From Siphonodentalium dalli (lineage: Eukaryota > Mollusca > Scaphopoda > Gadilida > Siphonodentaliidae), in the NCBI GenBank assembly GCA_032622095.1, contig CP136069.1:125013450-125077449 (forward strand): DNA of 64,000 bases, read 5' to 3'. A model generated the notes under the pieces. It was not told where the DNA came from, searched no databases, and worked only from the letters and a program-made list of their open reading frames with translations. The position numbers and the translations under genes were made by a program. Of this stretch, positions 35,901 to 50,900 are shown piece by piece. Each line of letters begins with the position of its first letter. Within the stretch, counting starts at the first letter, position 1.

Positions 35901-38900
35901 CGCTTAAGCGCAAGTATATGTCTATCAATATATTTGTGCTTAAGCGCAAATACCTAACACTCCCTTTATACTTCCCTCTGATTGTGAATGATAGAGTCCA
36001 TCTCATAGTATATTATCATGGACCCATAGTAGTAGCCCCATATAATACTGAAACATTGAAGAAAAAATATTTCCATATGCATATATCAGCATCTCTGTCC
36101 CTGGTGTCCCAAGAATTGGTGCCTCACTCCCAGAGCTCTAGTATATTTTATTAAAGGGACATCTCCTACACAGATATATACCATTTCCATGGCCATAAAT
36201 ATGGAATTCGGGGTTACTGGGGACTCGCTTCCCTCATATGGTGTACTTATGGACTTGAAATTGGGGAAAACCCCAATTTTCATATTATCAGCATCCCTGT
36301 CCCCAAGAATTTGTGTCTCCATCCCAGAGATCTAGTATATTTTATAAAAGAGATATATCCTGCACATATCTCTACCATTTCCATGGTCATAAAAGAGATA
36401 TTGGGGTTACTGGGGGGGGGGGGGTGAATCCCTCATATGGTGGGTCTGTGCCATTTAAAATTAATTCAGGGGGGTGATATCAATGCATATTAATTTTTAT
36501 TTGCGCAAATGATTTACACTGAAGCGCAAATGATAGATGTTATTTTGCGAAATATTTGCGCTTGATCGTAAATGAATAATAAATGTGAAATGGGTATCCC
36601 ATATATGAAATGCCGTATCTATATGCTATAGCGCGTATATCCTACAGGTCTGGATGAACCACCGATCAATCAATAACAGCCCGATCGGGCTAAAGTAGAC
36701 CGATCAGGCTAAAATAGACCGATCGTTCTTTCACAGCCAGCTTGAATCTTGGATAAAGGGAGTAGGCCTACTCTAAATTGTTCTTTCAAGTGAAATAGGC
36801 CTCCCATACATGAAACGCCTTATCTATATACTATAGCGCGCATACCCTACAGGTCTGGGTGAACCATCGATCAATCAATAATAGCCCGATCGGGTAAAAT
36901 AGACCGATCGGTCTTTCACAGCCAGCCTGAATCTTGGATAAAGGGAGTAGGCCTACTATAAATTGTTCTTTCAAGTGAAATAGGCCTCCCATACATGAAA
37001 CGCCTTATCTATATACTATAGCGCGCATACCCTACAGGTCTGGGTGAACCACCGATCAATCAATAATAGCCCGATCGGGCTAAAATAGACCGATCGGTCT
37101 TTCACAGCCAGCCTGAATCTTGGATAAAGGGAGTAGGCCTACTATAAATTGTTCTTTCAAGTGAAATAGGCCTCCCATACATGAAACGCCTTATCTATAT
37201 ACTATAGCGCGCATACCCTACAGGTCTGGGTGAACCACCGATCAATCAATAATAGCCCGATCGGGCTAAAATAGACCGATCGGTCTTTCACAGCCAGCCT
37301 GAATCTTGGATAAAGGGAGTAGGCCTAATATAAATTGTTCTTTCAAGTGAAATAGGCCTCCCATACATAAAACGCCTTATCTATATCCTATATATAGTGC
37401 GCATATCCTACAGGTCTGGGTGAACCACCGATCAATCAATAATAGCCCGATCGGGCTAAAATATACCGATCGGGCTAAAATAATCCCATCGGTCTTTCAC
37501 AGCCAGCATGAATCTTGGATAAAGGGAGTAGGCCTAATCTAAATTGTTCTTTCAAGTTACAACCATTTTTTTGTAAAAAAATTATTCTTATTCATTTTGA
37601 AACTAATGAAAGACAATTTTGAAACTAATGAAAGACAATGTATAATTTTTTGCTGGTATATTCATCATAAATTTGAACAAATCTTCAAGCAAACAAAATT
37701 TCAATATTCAAGAAATCTCTTACAACAGTGTCAGGAAGACCAATCGATCTAGCTCAGCACGATTGGTCTATTGTGATGTCAAATATTATTGAAATATTGC
37801 TTATAATTTACATTTACAGAAGTCAATAATTCGCATGCAGATAACTTCACCTTGTATTCGGCCAAATATGTTGACGTTATATTAGAAGGCAGAATTCCCA
37901 GATTTGTTTATTATTGGTGAGCCTGGATAATTTCGGAGGTGTGCCAATCGTCTTTTGCACACTGTGAATACGTACTCATTCTCTCCTAAATTTGCAAAAA
38001 TTCCATATATATATAAATATATATACAGAGTGTGAAAACTTTGTTAGTTGCCAAATAATTGTCGACATTTTACTTAGAAAACTTGAATGCAAAACCTATG
38101 ATAGGCCCCCTATTATTTTGTTTGTTTTTTTCTCTTTTTGTTGAATCTACTTTCGTTATCGACATGCCGGCCTTTGTTTTGGCTGTTCTCCCAGTCGTGC
38201 GTGCCAGCCGATCGTCGTTATTCGGGTGGTTCCGATTTCCTCCGAATATAATTCAATGAGACTCCGCGCGCTGATTCGCTCCGAAAATGTGTTAGTATCT
38301 GAGAAGATTTCTTACTCTGATCGCAGTTTTCAACAATTTAATACAGGGCGAGTACCGCACTAATAATATGCCACATTGGGGTTTTCTTTCTAGTTTTTTA
38401 TGACCTTTCTTGTGGTATATCGGACACAGTTCTGTCTGACATCAAATATATGCCCACCGGGAGTGAAGCTAATGACTTTAAAGATTAATAATCCAATTTA
38501 ACACCCCTAAATTATTATTTCTTCATCTTCGGGAGTTAAAAATATTAGATTTGAGTCAAGGATCCCACCCATCAAAGCCCAGAGTTATCAGATTTTGAGT
38601 TTTGAAATCTGTTATTTTCACCACCTCGAATATTTGGCAGCCTGGCTAATATTCGACGAATGCCGACTGACATACTCTCGATACCAAATCACAGTGAACA
38701 AAATGTTGATATATAACACTTTAACAAAATGTTGATATATAACACTTTTTGGCCAATGCTATTATGTTTTCTGATTTCTATTCATTCTCGGTACTAATTA
38801 TTTCTTCGATCCAATGCAATTCGCTAACACAACAGATCAATGCAATGATGTCGTCTGAATGCGCAGCTTAAAACCCTATAGAGTCAGCACAGTTAAGGAT

Positions 38901-41900
38901 GTGGTATCTCTTCCCAGACAAGACTCGCAACAGCAGATGGCACCCAGAAAAACACATGCAAAGTGTCTGGTTTCATACACATTAAGCTTTAAAGTTAATT
39001 TAAAAAAAGTGATTTTCAATAAAAAAAAACATGCACATAACAATTCAAACCTGTTCAGTTCTGGTTAAAACACAGACTCCACAGCTGATGCAGTGGTGAG
39101 TCTGGGGTATTTGGGGGTATCCATTACCACAGTAAGAGTTAGCTCTGTGTGGTTAAAAATAATGTCTGCATTGGGGGGGGGGTATACTATAAACTTTTCC
39201 TGTACAGAAATCTGCTAATTTGGGGATATAGAGAAACTAAAATAAACAAAAAATTGAACAAGAAATTGTAAAGTAGTTTTTAAAGAAACACAAAAATTGT
39301 TAATTTGACAATAAAGATACTTTCCAGAGAAGATGAGAACTAAGCAGAATGAGGTCCCCAGAGGGTGAATTTAGTGATGCCCCCATGCACAGTGGGCTAG
39401 CTTCACCAAATTCAACTTCTGGGGACCTCATTCTGCATGGCCTCATCTGCTATGGGAGACCTAGACACAGATCGGACATCTCGATTATGCATTGTGCCAT
39501 CTGCTTGTTTGGAAATTGAACTAAAAAAGAAGAAACTTTCTAAAGAAATCTAAAGAACATATTAATTTGATAATAAAGATAATTTACTGACAAAATGAAG
39601 CCTATCCAGAATGAGGTCCCCAGAGGGTGAATTTTTTTATTTATGCTAGAACTAGGGGTGCCACGATTAATCGTATAATCGATGAACCGTTGATAAAGCC
39701 GATAATCGATTACCATTTCCATCGTCGATTGATCTGCATTATTTATTGCGACGTTGAAAAATGTCCGGTATTATTGAATACCGTGTTTGTTTTACACAGT
39801 TTTTAATCTATAACCGAAGGGTTAACAACCTTTGATCGCATATCAATGAGATTATGAAAACATGAGTACATGTACTACTAACTTATGTTGCAAACAGTCG
39901 GCAGTTCATTTGATGATGCGACATGGTTACTCTTCGGGTCGTTGTATATTCTACAAATTGGCGGCACTGCAGCTTTGAACTTATGGCGATGTCATTGTAT
40001 ATTTGTACTTAAAAGGCAGCACTATGTCTTTGAATGCCGACTATCACCGTGTTCAATGAACTGAATGCACTTGCCCTTGAATCTGATTTGACCAATGGGG
40101 AGTTGATTGACATTCTCTGGAAACCAGGGAACCTATGGCATTTTAGTCAGCGATGTTCTCCGCGATGTCATTAGCGAGTATACTTTGTTTGCATAAGTAT
40201 ACTTAGATGTTACTAGTACAGGCTATCGCGTATCATGCTGTGAATGCTGAATGAAACTCGACATTATCAAATACTTAACATGTTCTGAGTCCTGCAACTT
40301 GCGGGTGGGGGCACACCTTTGTAATTGTTATCCACGCTCTGGAAGTTTGATAAAACTTATATAGTTTCCTTGTTTTAGGAACCGCCGGCCATCCATCGTG
40401 CATTCCTACTTTTATATTGTTTGTATGTTTGGCTATTCATAACACTGAAATTAATTGCTACATTCGTTCTAATGAACTCACAAATATTATAACATCGCCG
40501 AGAACTGTACTGGTATTGAATTCATTGGTCATTAACAGTGGTTTATCAAGCATTTTATTAACGTTAAAATTACATCAGCTGATGACTCAAACAACCAGCG
40601 ACAGTGCAGTTAACCAGCACCCAGCCAATAGGCCATATTATGGAATACTTCCACTGATGTTATTAGGTACGATTAATCGATTATAGTTGTTTATTGACGA
40701 CCGGTTATCAAAATCAATAATCGTGGCACCTCTAGCTAGGACCTCATTCTGCAGATGTCAGTCACCATATTGTGAAACCTGTATAAAATAAGTGCATCTA
40801 TCAATATTGATTTTATTTCAAGTTGTTCTGGTATAATATCATTTTGGGACAGATCTACGGGCTATTCTTAGAACAGAAACAGCTATTTTGTAGGAATTAA
40901 CCACTTTATTATGCCTTTATATATGTACCCAGTCTTCAGTTTTGTCTTGTGTTTTATTCACAGAAAAATGTATATGCAGTCTTCAAATCTGTTCAAATAG
41001 GGTTCTATAAAAATGATGTTGTTGTTGTAATTGTGGCCGGAAGAGATTGACCATCACTAAGTCACATTTAGTTTGTTTCAGTGGAACAAATCCAGTAGTG
41101 ATGTTAATTGAGATTTGTATTTTTTGTTCTAATGTAGGTCTGTGACCCTCAAGGAATCTCTCTGCTGGTTTCCTAGAGAAGTGTCATCTCTATTTTCAGG
41201 AACGCGGTTGTCGTTATTGGAGCTGGCTTCCTTATTGACAAAGTCGGGAATAGATGTGAGTTCGTGTCTTATTTAGTGTCCAATTCAGTGGCTCAAAGGG
41301 GTCTATGATGGGGAAGGTAGTCTTTAGGCCAATAACTCTTTATTTTCTAAAATCATCTTTTGCACCACTTTTGGTTGCCATTGCCAAATAAACCCCGGAA
41401 TAAAGAAGCTGGCAACCATACCCAAAAATCAAATGAATACATAGGCATTAGTGAACCGGCCACTAATATACCGAGTCTCTGAGAAGACAGCTATTCACAT
41501 ATATTCATGATGATGCAACAACAGAAACATCAATGGATGGGCATTTTATCATTTCCAAAATTCCTGCAATATCAAAAAAAAAAACGTGACCAAACGAAAT
41601 GGGTATAAATGCCAATACAAAAACCACAACAAACGAGTGAAATTTGGTATACTAGTAATACAAACTGAATATACAAATATTTGATACACATGAATCTAGA
41701 AAGTTTAGGGAAGAGATACACCATCTTTATTCTTTTCTGATTTCAGTTGGTGTGTTCCTGTTCTCTTTTCTCTGTGTTATTGGGTCCTGCACATTTGCTG
41801 TCGGAGCCATGCTTAAGGGAACTGGAGCTATGCTGCCAATTATGCTTCTTGGTCGACTAATTTTCGGATCTGGAAATGGATCATTAACAAGTAAGTCTTT

Positions 41901-44900
41901 ATGGGACCAGTATTCACTCCTATTCAACTAGTCCCACAATTAATAGTTTTTTAGACATAAACATAGGATATATTGCTCTGCTCTCTGGACAATCAATTAT
42001 GGAGGCAGCACATAAGTTTTAGTGTTACAGTTGAGGCTGCTTATTTAGCTCTGATGTTTGAGGAACAAGCTGTGCTGGTGCAACATAAAGATCCTGTGTC
42101 AGTGCATTCTCTTATATAAAGGAGACTCCCATAGGGAGCCTCGCATATATAAGAGATTGTACTGGCTTACAAGATCAATGTATATATTGTTATGGGAGAC
42201 TCGCATATATAAGAGAATACATTGGCATAGGGTTTTCACAAAATTTCAGGAAGCTTCAGTCATGGAAGGATTATGCTACTGAGAATTCCCACTACTTTGT
42301 GCTACTAGATTTTAGAATGACCGATCCAATCATAATTACGTAAGTCATTTTGATGTAAACATCTGGTAAATTATTATCAGGCTTTACATTGAACTGAATT
42401 ATACACCCTTTTTTTGTCCCCCAAATTTTTTTGGAGATTATTATAATCATTACATCCATCCATCCATGCGTGTGTCCAGGTTGCCCGGATCATAACTTTG
42501 ATAATATTAATCAGAATTTTATGTGATTTGGTATCTTGTGATATTTGAGATTGTGTTTCTTGGTCGACTAAATTTGGTCACGGTCTGATAATTTTTGACA
42601 AGAGTTATGCCCCTATTTGTTCCCCAAAAACATTTGGAGAACTGTCAACATGTCTTACCATCCGTGTGTCCACTGAGCCATCCAACAATCGGTGTGGTCA
42701 TAGTTAAGTTTCAACCCCATCAAGCCTGCAAATATTGTGTCTGTCATTTGCAGACAAGCCTTGAAATAGTGTGTCTGTCATTTGCAGAATGAGGTCCCCA
42801 GAGGGTGAATTTTAGTTATGCTACCCCGCATAGCGGGCTAGCATCACCAAATTCACCATCTGGGGACCTCATTCTGCTTACATCTCAGCAGAATGAGGTT
42901 CCCAGAGTGTGAATTTGGTGATGCTAGCCCGCTATGCGGGGTAGCATCACTAAATTCACCCTCTGGGGACCTCATTCTGAAAATGACAGACACCCTATTT
43001 CTAGAGCTTCACGGTATCCACATTTGCAATACCGACTACGGTATTGAAATCAATACCGCGGTATGACTAAAAACCATCAAGAATAATGTCCAAACATTTT
43101 GCTAGTTAAGATCCTTCGGAACATGCAGTACACAATTCAATATTCACGTATGAATGCAGTGTTACGCGGACACGCGAAAGGAGGACAACGTAATGCATGT
43201 CGCTTGTGATCTTAACAATGTGTGGAGTACTACTGACGTCGCTTATGCAAAAATAAAAAACAAACAAGTAATTAGTTCACAATTTTTATTTCACAACAAA
43301 GCACAATACTGAACAGTAAATTACATATTTGCCGCGAGAAAGGACAACATGTTAACCTTTTCTGGTTTCAGGACCGCTTCGGTGCAACAATTTGTCCAAA
43401 TTTACTATAAACAAGCGCTCAGAAGGCACACTTGTGGCACATATACAAAGCAATTTCCGTGCGAATTCGGCTAATGTCGGACACGATTTGCAGTTTATTT
43501 TCCACCATGGGGGGATTTAAGTCCAGATTATACTAAAAAGGTCCCCAAGCAATAGTATTTATCCGTGGTGTCTCGATAGTGGATAAACATTAGCACGAAA
43601 ACAAGTGTGAGAGTATAGTTTACATTTCGTAATTGTATGGATGGCGACCTAGTCTAATTATTGCTTTGTGTACACTAATTTGAAGTGCATATGAGACGAC
43701 TATAAACACACATCCATCAGCCTACCACGTGTTGGCACTTTCTTTGTGATATCTGATTTTCGCACTTTCTGCAGTTACGCTCTGGGCGATGGCTCGTTAT
43801 CGTCTCGTCTCGCTGATTCTCGTTTCATCTCGCTGGTTCTCGTTTCGTCTCGCTAGTTCTCGGTTTTGTTCATAACGTACAGGCACGCTTTAGTGCCTCA
43901 GAATATGTATTTTATCGACATTTGTTGTCGTAAAATCGACTATAAAAGAAAATATAGTGTGCAGCGGTATACCGACTATTCAAGATATACAATACCGACT
44001 ACACGGTATTAAAAACAAAACCTCGGTATGACTAAATACCGAAAAAACCGTGAAGCCCTACCTATTTCAAGGCTTGTTTGCAGAATGAGGTCCCCAAGGG
44101 TGAATTTAGTGACACTATCCCACATAGCAGGCTAGCATCACTAAATTCACCCTCTGGAGACCTTATTCTGCTAAGGCCCTCAACTGCTATGGCAGACCTA
44201 GGATCAGATTGAAGTTCCCCAGTTGAAGTTGGTGATGTTCACCCATTGGGCACCTCAATTATGAATTTTATCTTCTGCAAACTAGGGGATATAGAAACTT
44301 CCTAGAAGGGAAATGTAACAAAAACAATGTTAATTTATTACTATAGATACTTCCCAGAAGATGAGGCCTAAGCAGAATGAGGTCTCCAGAGGGTGAATTT
44401 GGTGATACAAGCCCGCTATGCGGGATAGTATCACTAAATTCACCCTCTGGGGACCTCATTCTGCAAATGACAGACACGCTATTTGCAGGCTTCAACCCCA
44501 TACTCTCAATTACCTTCAATTGCACAAACGTCTTTCTGAATCCTCAGTTGAGTGTAACACAATCTATTTAACCCTTTCAGTGCCAAGTCCGATTTTTGTA
44601 TCAACCCATATTTCCTTGATCATTTTTCAAATTTATTGATTATAATAATGTGATACATTGATGGAAAGAGCTCTTAGAGCTCTTTCCATCAATGTATCAC
44701 ATTATAATCAATAAATTTGAAAAATGATCAAGGAAATATGGATTGATACAAAAAATCGGACTTGGCACTGAAAGGGTTAATATAGTGTCCACATACAGCC
44801 TGTAGTTCTTGATCACACAAGTGATTCCTTGCTGACTATGAACACATTTTCCAGAGCCACACGATTAGGGCCCTGTGAATATTGGGTTTACATTTCAAAT

Positions 44901-47900
44901 CGAATCTCATATCGTATTGGGCAAACAATTCAAAATCGCATTGAATCTCGAATCAAATTATTGTCTCAAGTGTATCAAGTCTGAAGAGATGGAACACAAA
45001 CAATTCTGAAACATTTAAATCAGTAGCCATAATGAATAGAAAACCACATAATAAGTAATTGTCAATTGATTTTGTAAAATTTTGTAAAGACATATTATGT
45101 ACTTGTTGGGGTGTGTAAAACTGATAAGTTAGCATTCAGGTGCTATGGCTATGCCAACTGGAGGAATGTAGCATTCTACTAACATCACCGAAAATCTCAA
45201 GCAAATCAACCGTACCACTCCATAGAAAACATTGTCTGAACTACGCTAAATTGTAAATATTTACCACTTGAATCAGGACGCTTCTATCGGCAATAAACTA
45301 ACGAAAACGATTTCGCAATCGGCAGTCATTGCGTTTAATTGATATATAAAATGACGGTGTGTGTTGTCAATTTAGATATAATATTTGTAAAAATAACTAC
45401 TTTGAACAAGATTATTCTCCATTTCTATTTGATCACCCTACCGGAGTGTTTTACATCACTTTAATATGTTCTGCATAATGGACTATTTACATAATGCAAA
45501 AATATCATCAGCAACAAGAAATGCAGTAAACTATAGAATTAATCTAATTTTTGTCAAAATTACTGATGGATGTGAATTATTGAATGCAATGAGGAGTTGA
45601 TGGGGTTAACTTTTTATAGTGTGCTTCTGAACTTTCATAGTGCGATATAAAATTTGATTCAGGGCTTACAATTTTTAATCGAATCAGAAGAAAGATTCCG
45701 AATGGCATTGAAATGATTTGCAGGGCCCTGCCCTCCCTGAGATGCCACTCCCACTATGAACACAGTGCAGTGATTGGCAATGTCACTTAAGGTTGTCTGG
45801 ATTATAACTTTAACCCTTTTATGACGAGAGCTGCGCTCCTGCAGCATTAAAGATCATGTTTAAAATTGGTCACAGTCCAATGATTTTTTATGGAGTTGTG
45901 CCCCTTTTTCGACTTAACAATGGCAGTTTATTGGTTGTCCTGATGACAACTTGAACATAATTGTTCAATATCGACTATGTGGTTCACATTTGAGAAGACA
46001 AAGACCAAGTTTGATTTTGGTCATGGTCCAATGATTTTTAGTGGTCCAGATGATAATTTGAGCTATTTTCAACATAATTTCTTTATATTTTTGTACCGGG
46101 TATGTTGTTCACATTTGAGAAAATGCAGGTCAAGTTTTAAAATGGTCACAGAATTTCTTGGTATTTGGTAAATAGTTTACCGATCAGAACACTTTGTCAT
46201 GATTCATTGATTTATGACTGAGTTAAGTGCCTTTGTTCGACTTAGAAATCATAATACTTGTGTTATCAAAATGATAACTTGAGCCATCTTCAAAAGAATC
46301 TCTTGATACTCAACTTAGGATTGTCAATTTTAGGGGTTGTAACTGGAGGAATATTCTATAGAACTTTATGTTAACTTGGTATGTGGTCCATATTTATGAA
46401 GTCGCAAGTCAAGTTAAAAATGGTCGTTGTCATTGTAATTTGAAATCAAAATTTGTTCGAAAATGTTTACCAGTGATTTTTACATACTAGTACACACAAC
46501 TGCTATTCCATCGCAAGTGGAGCTAACCAAGGGTACACCACAATTCATTTTCTTGTCATGAGCATGTGCAGTCCAACTACCAGTTACTACCCACTATGGA
46601 AAACTTTCCACTTACGATTGAATTGTGGTCGTCTAAACGTTCACTGAGGGGAGGGGGGCTGATTGATGTTGGCCCATGTTGACTTACATGTATATAAAAT
46701 GATTTTTTGGAATCAGTTGAGCATTGCATTCTCTCTATGTATTCTATATATTTAGCTATCAAACAAAGTGATTTTTTGAATATTTATTTTCAGTTGTACA
46801 GAATCGAATAACAGCTTATTGGTTCAAAAACAAGGAGTTAGCGATGGCATTTGGTATAACTCTGGCATTCTCCAGACTCGGAAGTGTCCTCAACTTCTTT
46901 TTATCACAGAATTTTTCAGATGAATATGGACTCAACTCGACTTTATGGGGAGGTAACTTAACCCTTTCATGACTAGAGCTTCCTGAATTTTATTTTTTAA
47001 AACCTGTGCCGGCATTCTCTTATATATGAACTCACATATATAAGAGAATGCACTGGCACATGATCGTTAGTGTTGCACCAGCGCGGCTCCCGTCATGAAA
47101 TGGTTAAACCATGAGAACAGTTTCAATCTATTTCTAGAATTAAATTACCATCTCTTTATTAAAGTTTCTACTATAAATTTTGTTCACAATTTCGGCCGGA
47201 TTAGACTGTCTAAATACTCATTCGTGAGTAGTTCATTGGGAAATGTTGCATCATAATCTCAAATCTTTTATCGATCTCATTGCAGAAGGTGCATAGTTAC
47301 ATTTCACTTGAGCTGCGCTCCTGTGAAATATATCCATGCGCCATCTGCAACGAGATCGATAAAAGATTCTCGATTAAGATGCGTAGTGTGTTCTGTCTTT
47401 ATCTTCCAATAACTTTTAACCATTACATCTTCAACAGAAACCAATCTAAATTCATAATTGAGGATAAATGGACGATTTATTTAAATATTTCGGATAAATT
47501 CAGATGAATATGCTAATAGAAATGTTTGATGATGCTCTTTTCAGGTGATGAGGGAGGTGCATGAGAATACTGTATTTTTATTTATTTTTCCCTAATAAAA
47601 AAGTTGTAAACTTTTCAGGAGCTATGCTATGTGGATTGGGATTTATATCAGCAATAATTGTCAGTTTTCTTGACGTGTATGGAGTGCGGCAGCTAGGAGA
47701 TGAAGGGGCCCAAAAAGTTGAATCAAAGAAACTGGTATGACATTCTAATTCTTACTATATAGAGGTCTATATGTAGTTAGCTGACGGCTAGGCTGATTTG
47801 TAATCTTGGGGCCATTCAGTTCATTACAATGAGCAGGAGTATAAGGTTTGCACATATTATTTTGGTGTCCGCATCATGCCATTAGCTATATATAGTTGTC

Positions 47901-50900
47901 CGATCAGAGTATAATTTGTTAGGTGATGACTCGATGAACATGCAGGTCAATTCTGATTTCAGATCAATTAATTTGAGTTATTTCTCTTTTCAACTTAATT
48001 CACTAATTATTTTTGCTTCCCTTATCATAAACACCAATTTCAACTGGGGAACTTCAATATGATCCTAGGTCACCCATAGCAGTTGAGGCCTATGCAGGAT
48101 AGCATCACTAAATTCACCCTTGGGGGACCTCATTCTGCAAATGTCAGACACACTGAACTGAGGCTTGCATACACTGATGCAGTAATCTGATAACACAACT
48201 TTTTTTTTTCTCCAGAAAGTCTCGGATATTAAAAGCTTATCACTACCTTTCTGGCTGCTCGTTCTGACTATTATGTTCTTCTATAACGGAGTCTTCCCAT
48301 TTGTAGCAGATGCAAGGTTAGTCACACATATTAACCCTTTCTTTACTTGAGATTCCTGAAATTTTGCGAAAACCCTGTGCCAATACATTCTGTTATATAT
48401 ATATGCGAGAATATATAAATGAATACATTGGCCTAACAATATTTACCTTGACCTTGTAAACCAGTGCATTCTCTTATATATGCGAGGCTCCCTGTGGGAG
48501 ATTCGCATATACAAGAGAATGCACTGGCACAGGATCTTTAAAGCTACACCAGCGCATCTCCCATCATGAAAGGGTTAAAAGTACCTTGAAATTTTTAATG
48601 TTTAATTTAAAGACATATTCATTGTTCAAATTATCCAGATCAAGCAATACATTCTTCATTATAAAATAAAACATCTATCTTCGGCTGATGAATGCCAAAA
48701 CAAAATCATTGAAAAATGAATACAACTGTTTAATTTGTTAGCACCCATCTATAACATATATATACCATCTGTTTAATTATACCCCCTTTAAAAAAAAAAA
48801 AAGGGTATACTGTTTTGCACCTGTCCGTCTGTCCGTCTAGCCGTCCATCCGTACGTCCATCCGATGTCTGTTCATGTCATAACTTGGAACAGTAGTGCTC
48901 GGATCTCAATGAAGTTAGATATGGATGTTCACTACTATGAGGACATTAAATAGAGGTTTTGTTCGGATTTTCCATTCTAGAGTTATTCATCTTTGTTTAT
49001 CTGGAAATAGTGGCTTTTTGGTCCGTCTGGTGTCATTTCATATCGTAACAGTTGGGCTGGGAACTCAACCAAATTTGGTGTGGATGTTCACAACTATGAG
49101 GACATTAAATAGAGGGTTCCATCGTTTTGTTTGGATTTTCCATTCTAGAGTTATTCATCTTTGTTTATCTTGAATGTTGGATTTTTGGTCCGTCTGGTTT
49201 CTGTTCATGTCATAACTTGAACAGTAGTGCTCGTATCGCAATGAAATTTGATAGGGATTTTGACTACTATGTGAGCATTCAATAAAGGGTTCAATCGTTT
49301 TGTTTTGATTTTCCATTCTAGAGTTATTCATCTTTGTTTATCTGGAAATGTTGGCTTTTTGGTCTGTCTGGTGTCTGTTCATGTCGTAATTTCAACAATT
49401 GTGATGGGATCTCAATGGAATTTGGTTTGGATGTTCACTGCTATGAGGACATCAAAAAGAGGGTTCCATCATTTTGTTTGGATATTCCATTCTAGAGTTA
49501 TACATCTTTGTTCATCTGGAAATGTTGGCTTTTTGGTCTACCTGGTGTCTGTTCATGTTGTAACTTCAACGATTGTGCTGGGATCTCAATGGAATTTGGT
49601 ATGGATGTTCACTGCTATGAGGATATTCAATAGGGGTTCCATTGTTATGCACCGCTTTTCCTTTCTAGAGTTATTCATCTTTGTTTATCTGGAATTGTTG
49701 GTTGTTTGGTCCATCCGATGTCTGTTCAGCTCATAACTTGAACAGTAATGCTCGGAACTCAATGAAATTTTGTATGGATGTTCACCACTATGAGGACATT
49801 TGATGGCACATTTAAAAGTTTGTTTTGGATTTTTGTTCTATAGTTATCTTTGTTTATATGAAAATGCTGATTTCTGGGGCCATATGTCTGAGTATAGCCA
49901 TCATAAGTTATAGATGTGCCCACACTAGGCGGTATGCCACGAGGGGTATGCGCCGGATGACAGTCCATCTCTTGTTGTTTATATATTATAGACCATCTGT
50001 TTAATTGTTTATATAATATAGACGATCTGTTTAATTTTGTTCTCCTTTCAGTGATTTCATCTATACCAAATACGGGGATAAGTATCATTTGTCAAAGACA
50101 ACATCATCGTATATAGCGGGAGCTGTGTATGATGTATCGATGGTTATCTCTCCCTTCCTTGGTGGATTAATTGTAAGCATTATCATGTGATAAGTTCTAT
50201 ACAGTACAAGTGACATGTCTTACTATATGACTATAGTTTATCTTTTTCAAATACCACTATAGTATATAGCGATCATTTCCCGATAATCAGATCAGCTACA
50301 GTTTGATCCGATGTCACACCACCATTCTCTATCTTAGGGATTGTGATTAAAGACATGTTATGGACTTCTTTCTGTGCCAGAAATTGATAAGATAGTATTC
50401 CGGTACTATAGCAACTGGAGGAATATAGCATTCTATTAACATCGCCGAAAATCTCAAACAAATCGACCATACCACTCCATAGAAAACATCGTCTGAACTT
50501 CGCTCAATTGTAAATTTTTTACATCTCGATTCGGGAAGCAGCTATTGGCAATTAACTTACGAAAAATATTTCGCCATTGAGAGTCGCTGAATTTAATTAA
50601 TATATAATAATGACATTGTGTGTTAATTGTCAATTTAGATATAATATTTGTAAAAATAACTACTTTTAGCAAGATTATTCCCCATTTCTATTTGATCAGC
50701 CTACCTCACATCACTTTAACCCTTCCATGACTGGAGCTTTCTTAAATGTTGCGAAAACCCTGTGCCAATGCATTCTCTTATAAATGTGAGTCTCACATAG
50801 GGCATCTCGCATATATAAGAGAATGCATTGGCCTAACAATCTTTACCTTGACCTTGTAAGCCAATGCATTCTCTTATATATGCGAGGCTCCCTATGGGAG

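Noticed and set aside
48925-49736. Open frames of 82 and 143 codons
   Set aside because: They follow the tandem unit (FHSRVIHLCLSGN repeats) and reflect absence of stops in a non-coding repeat.
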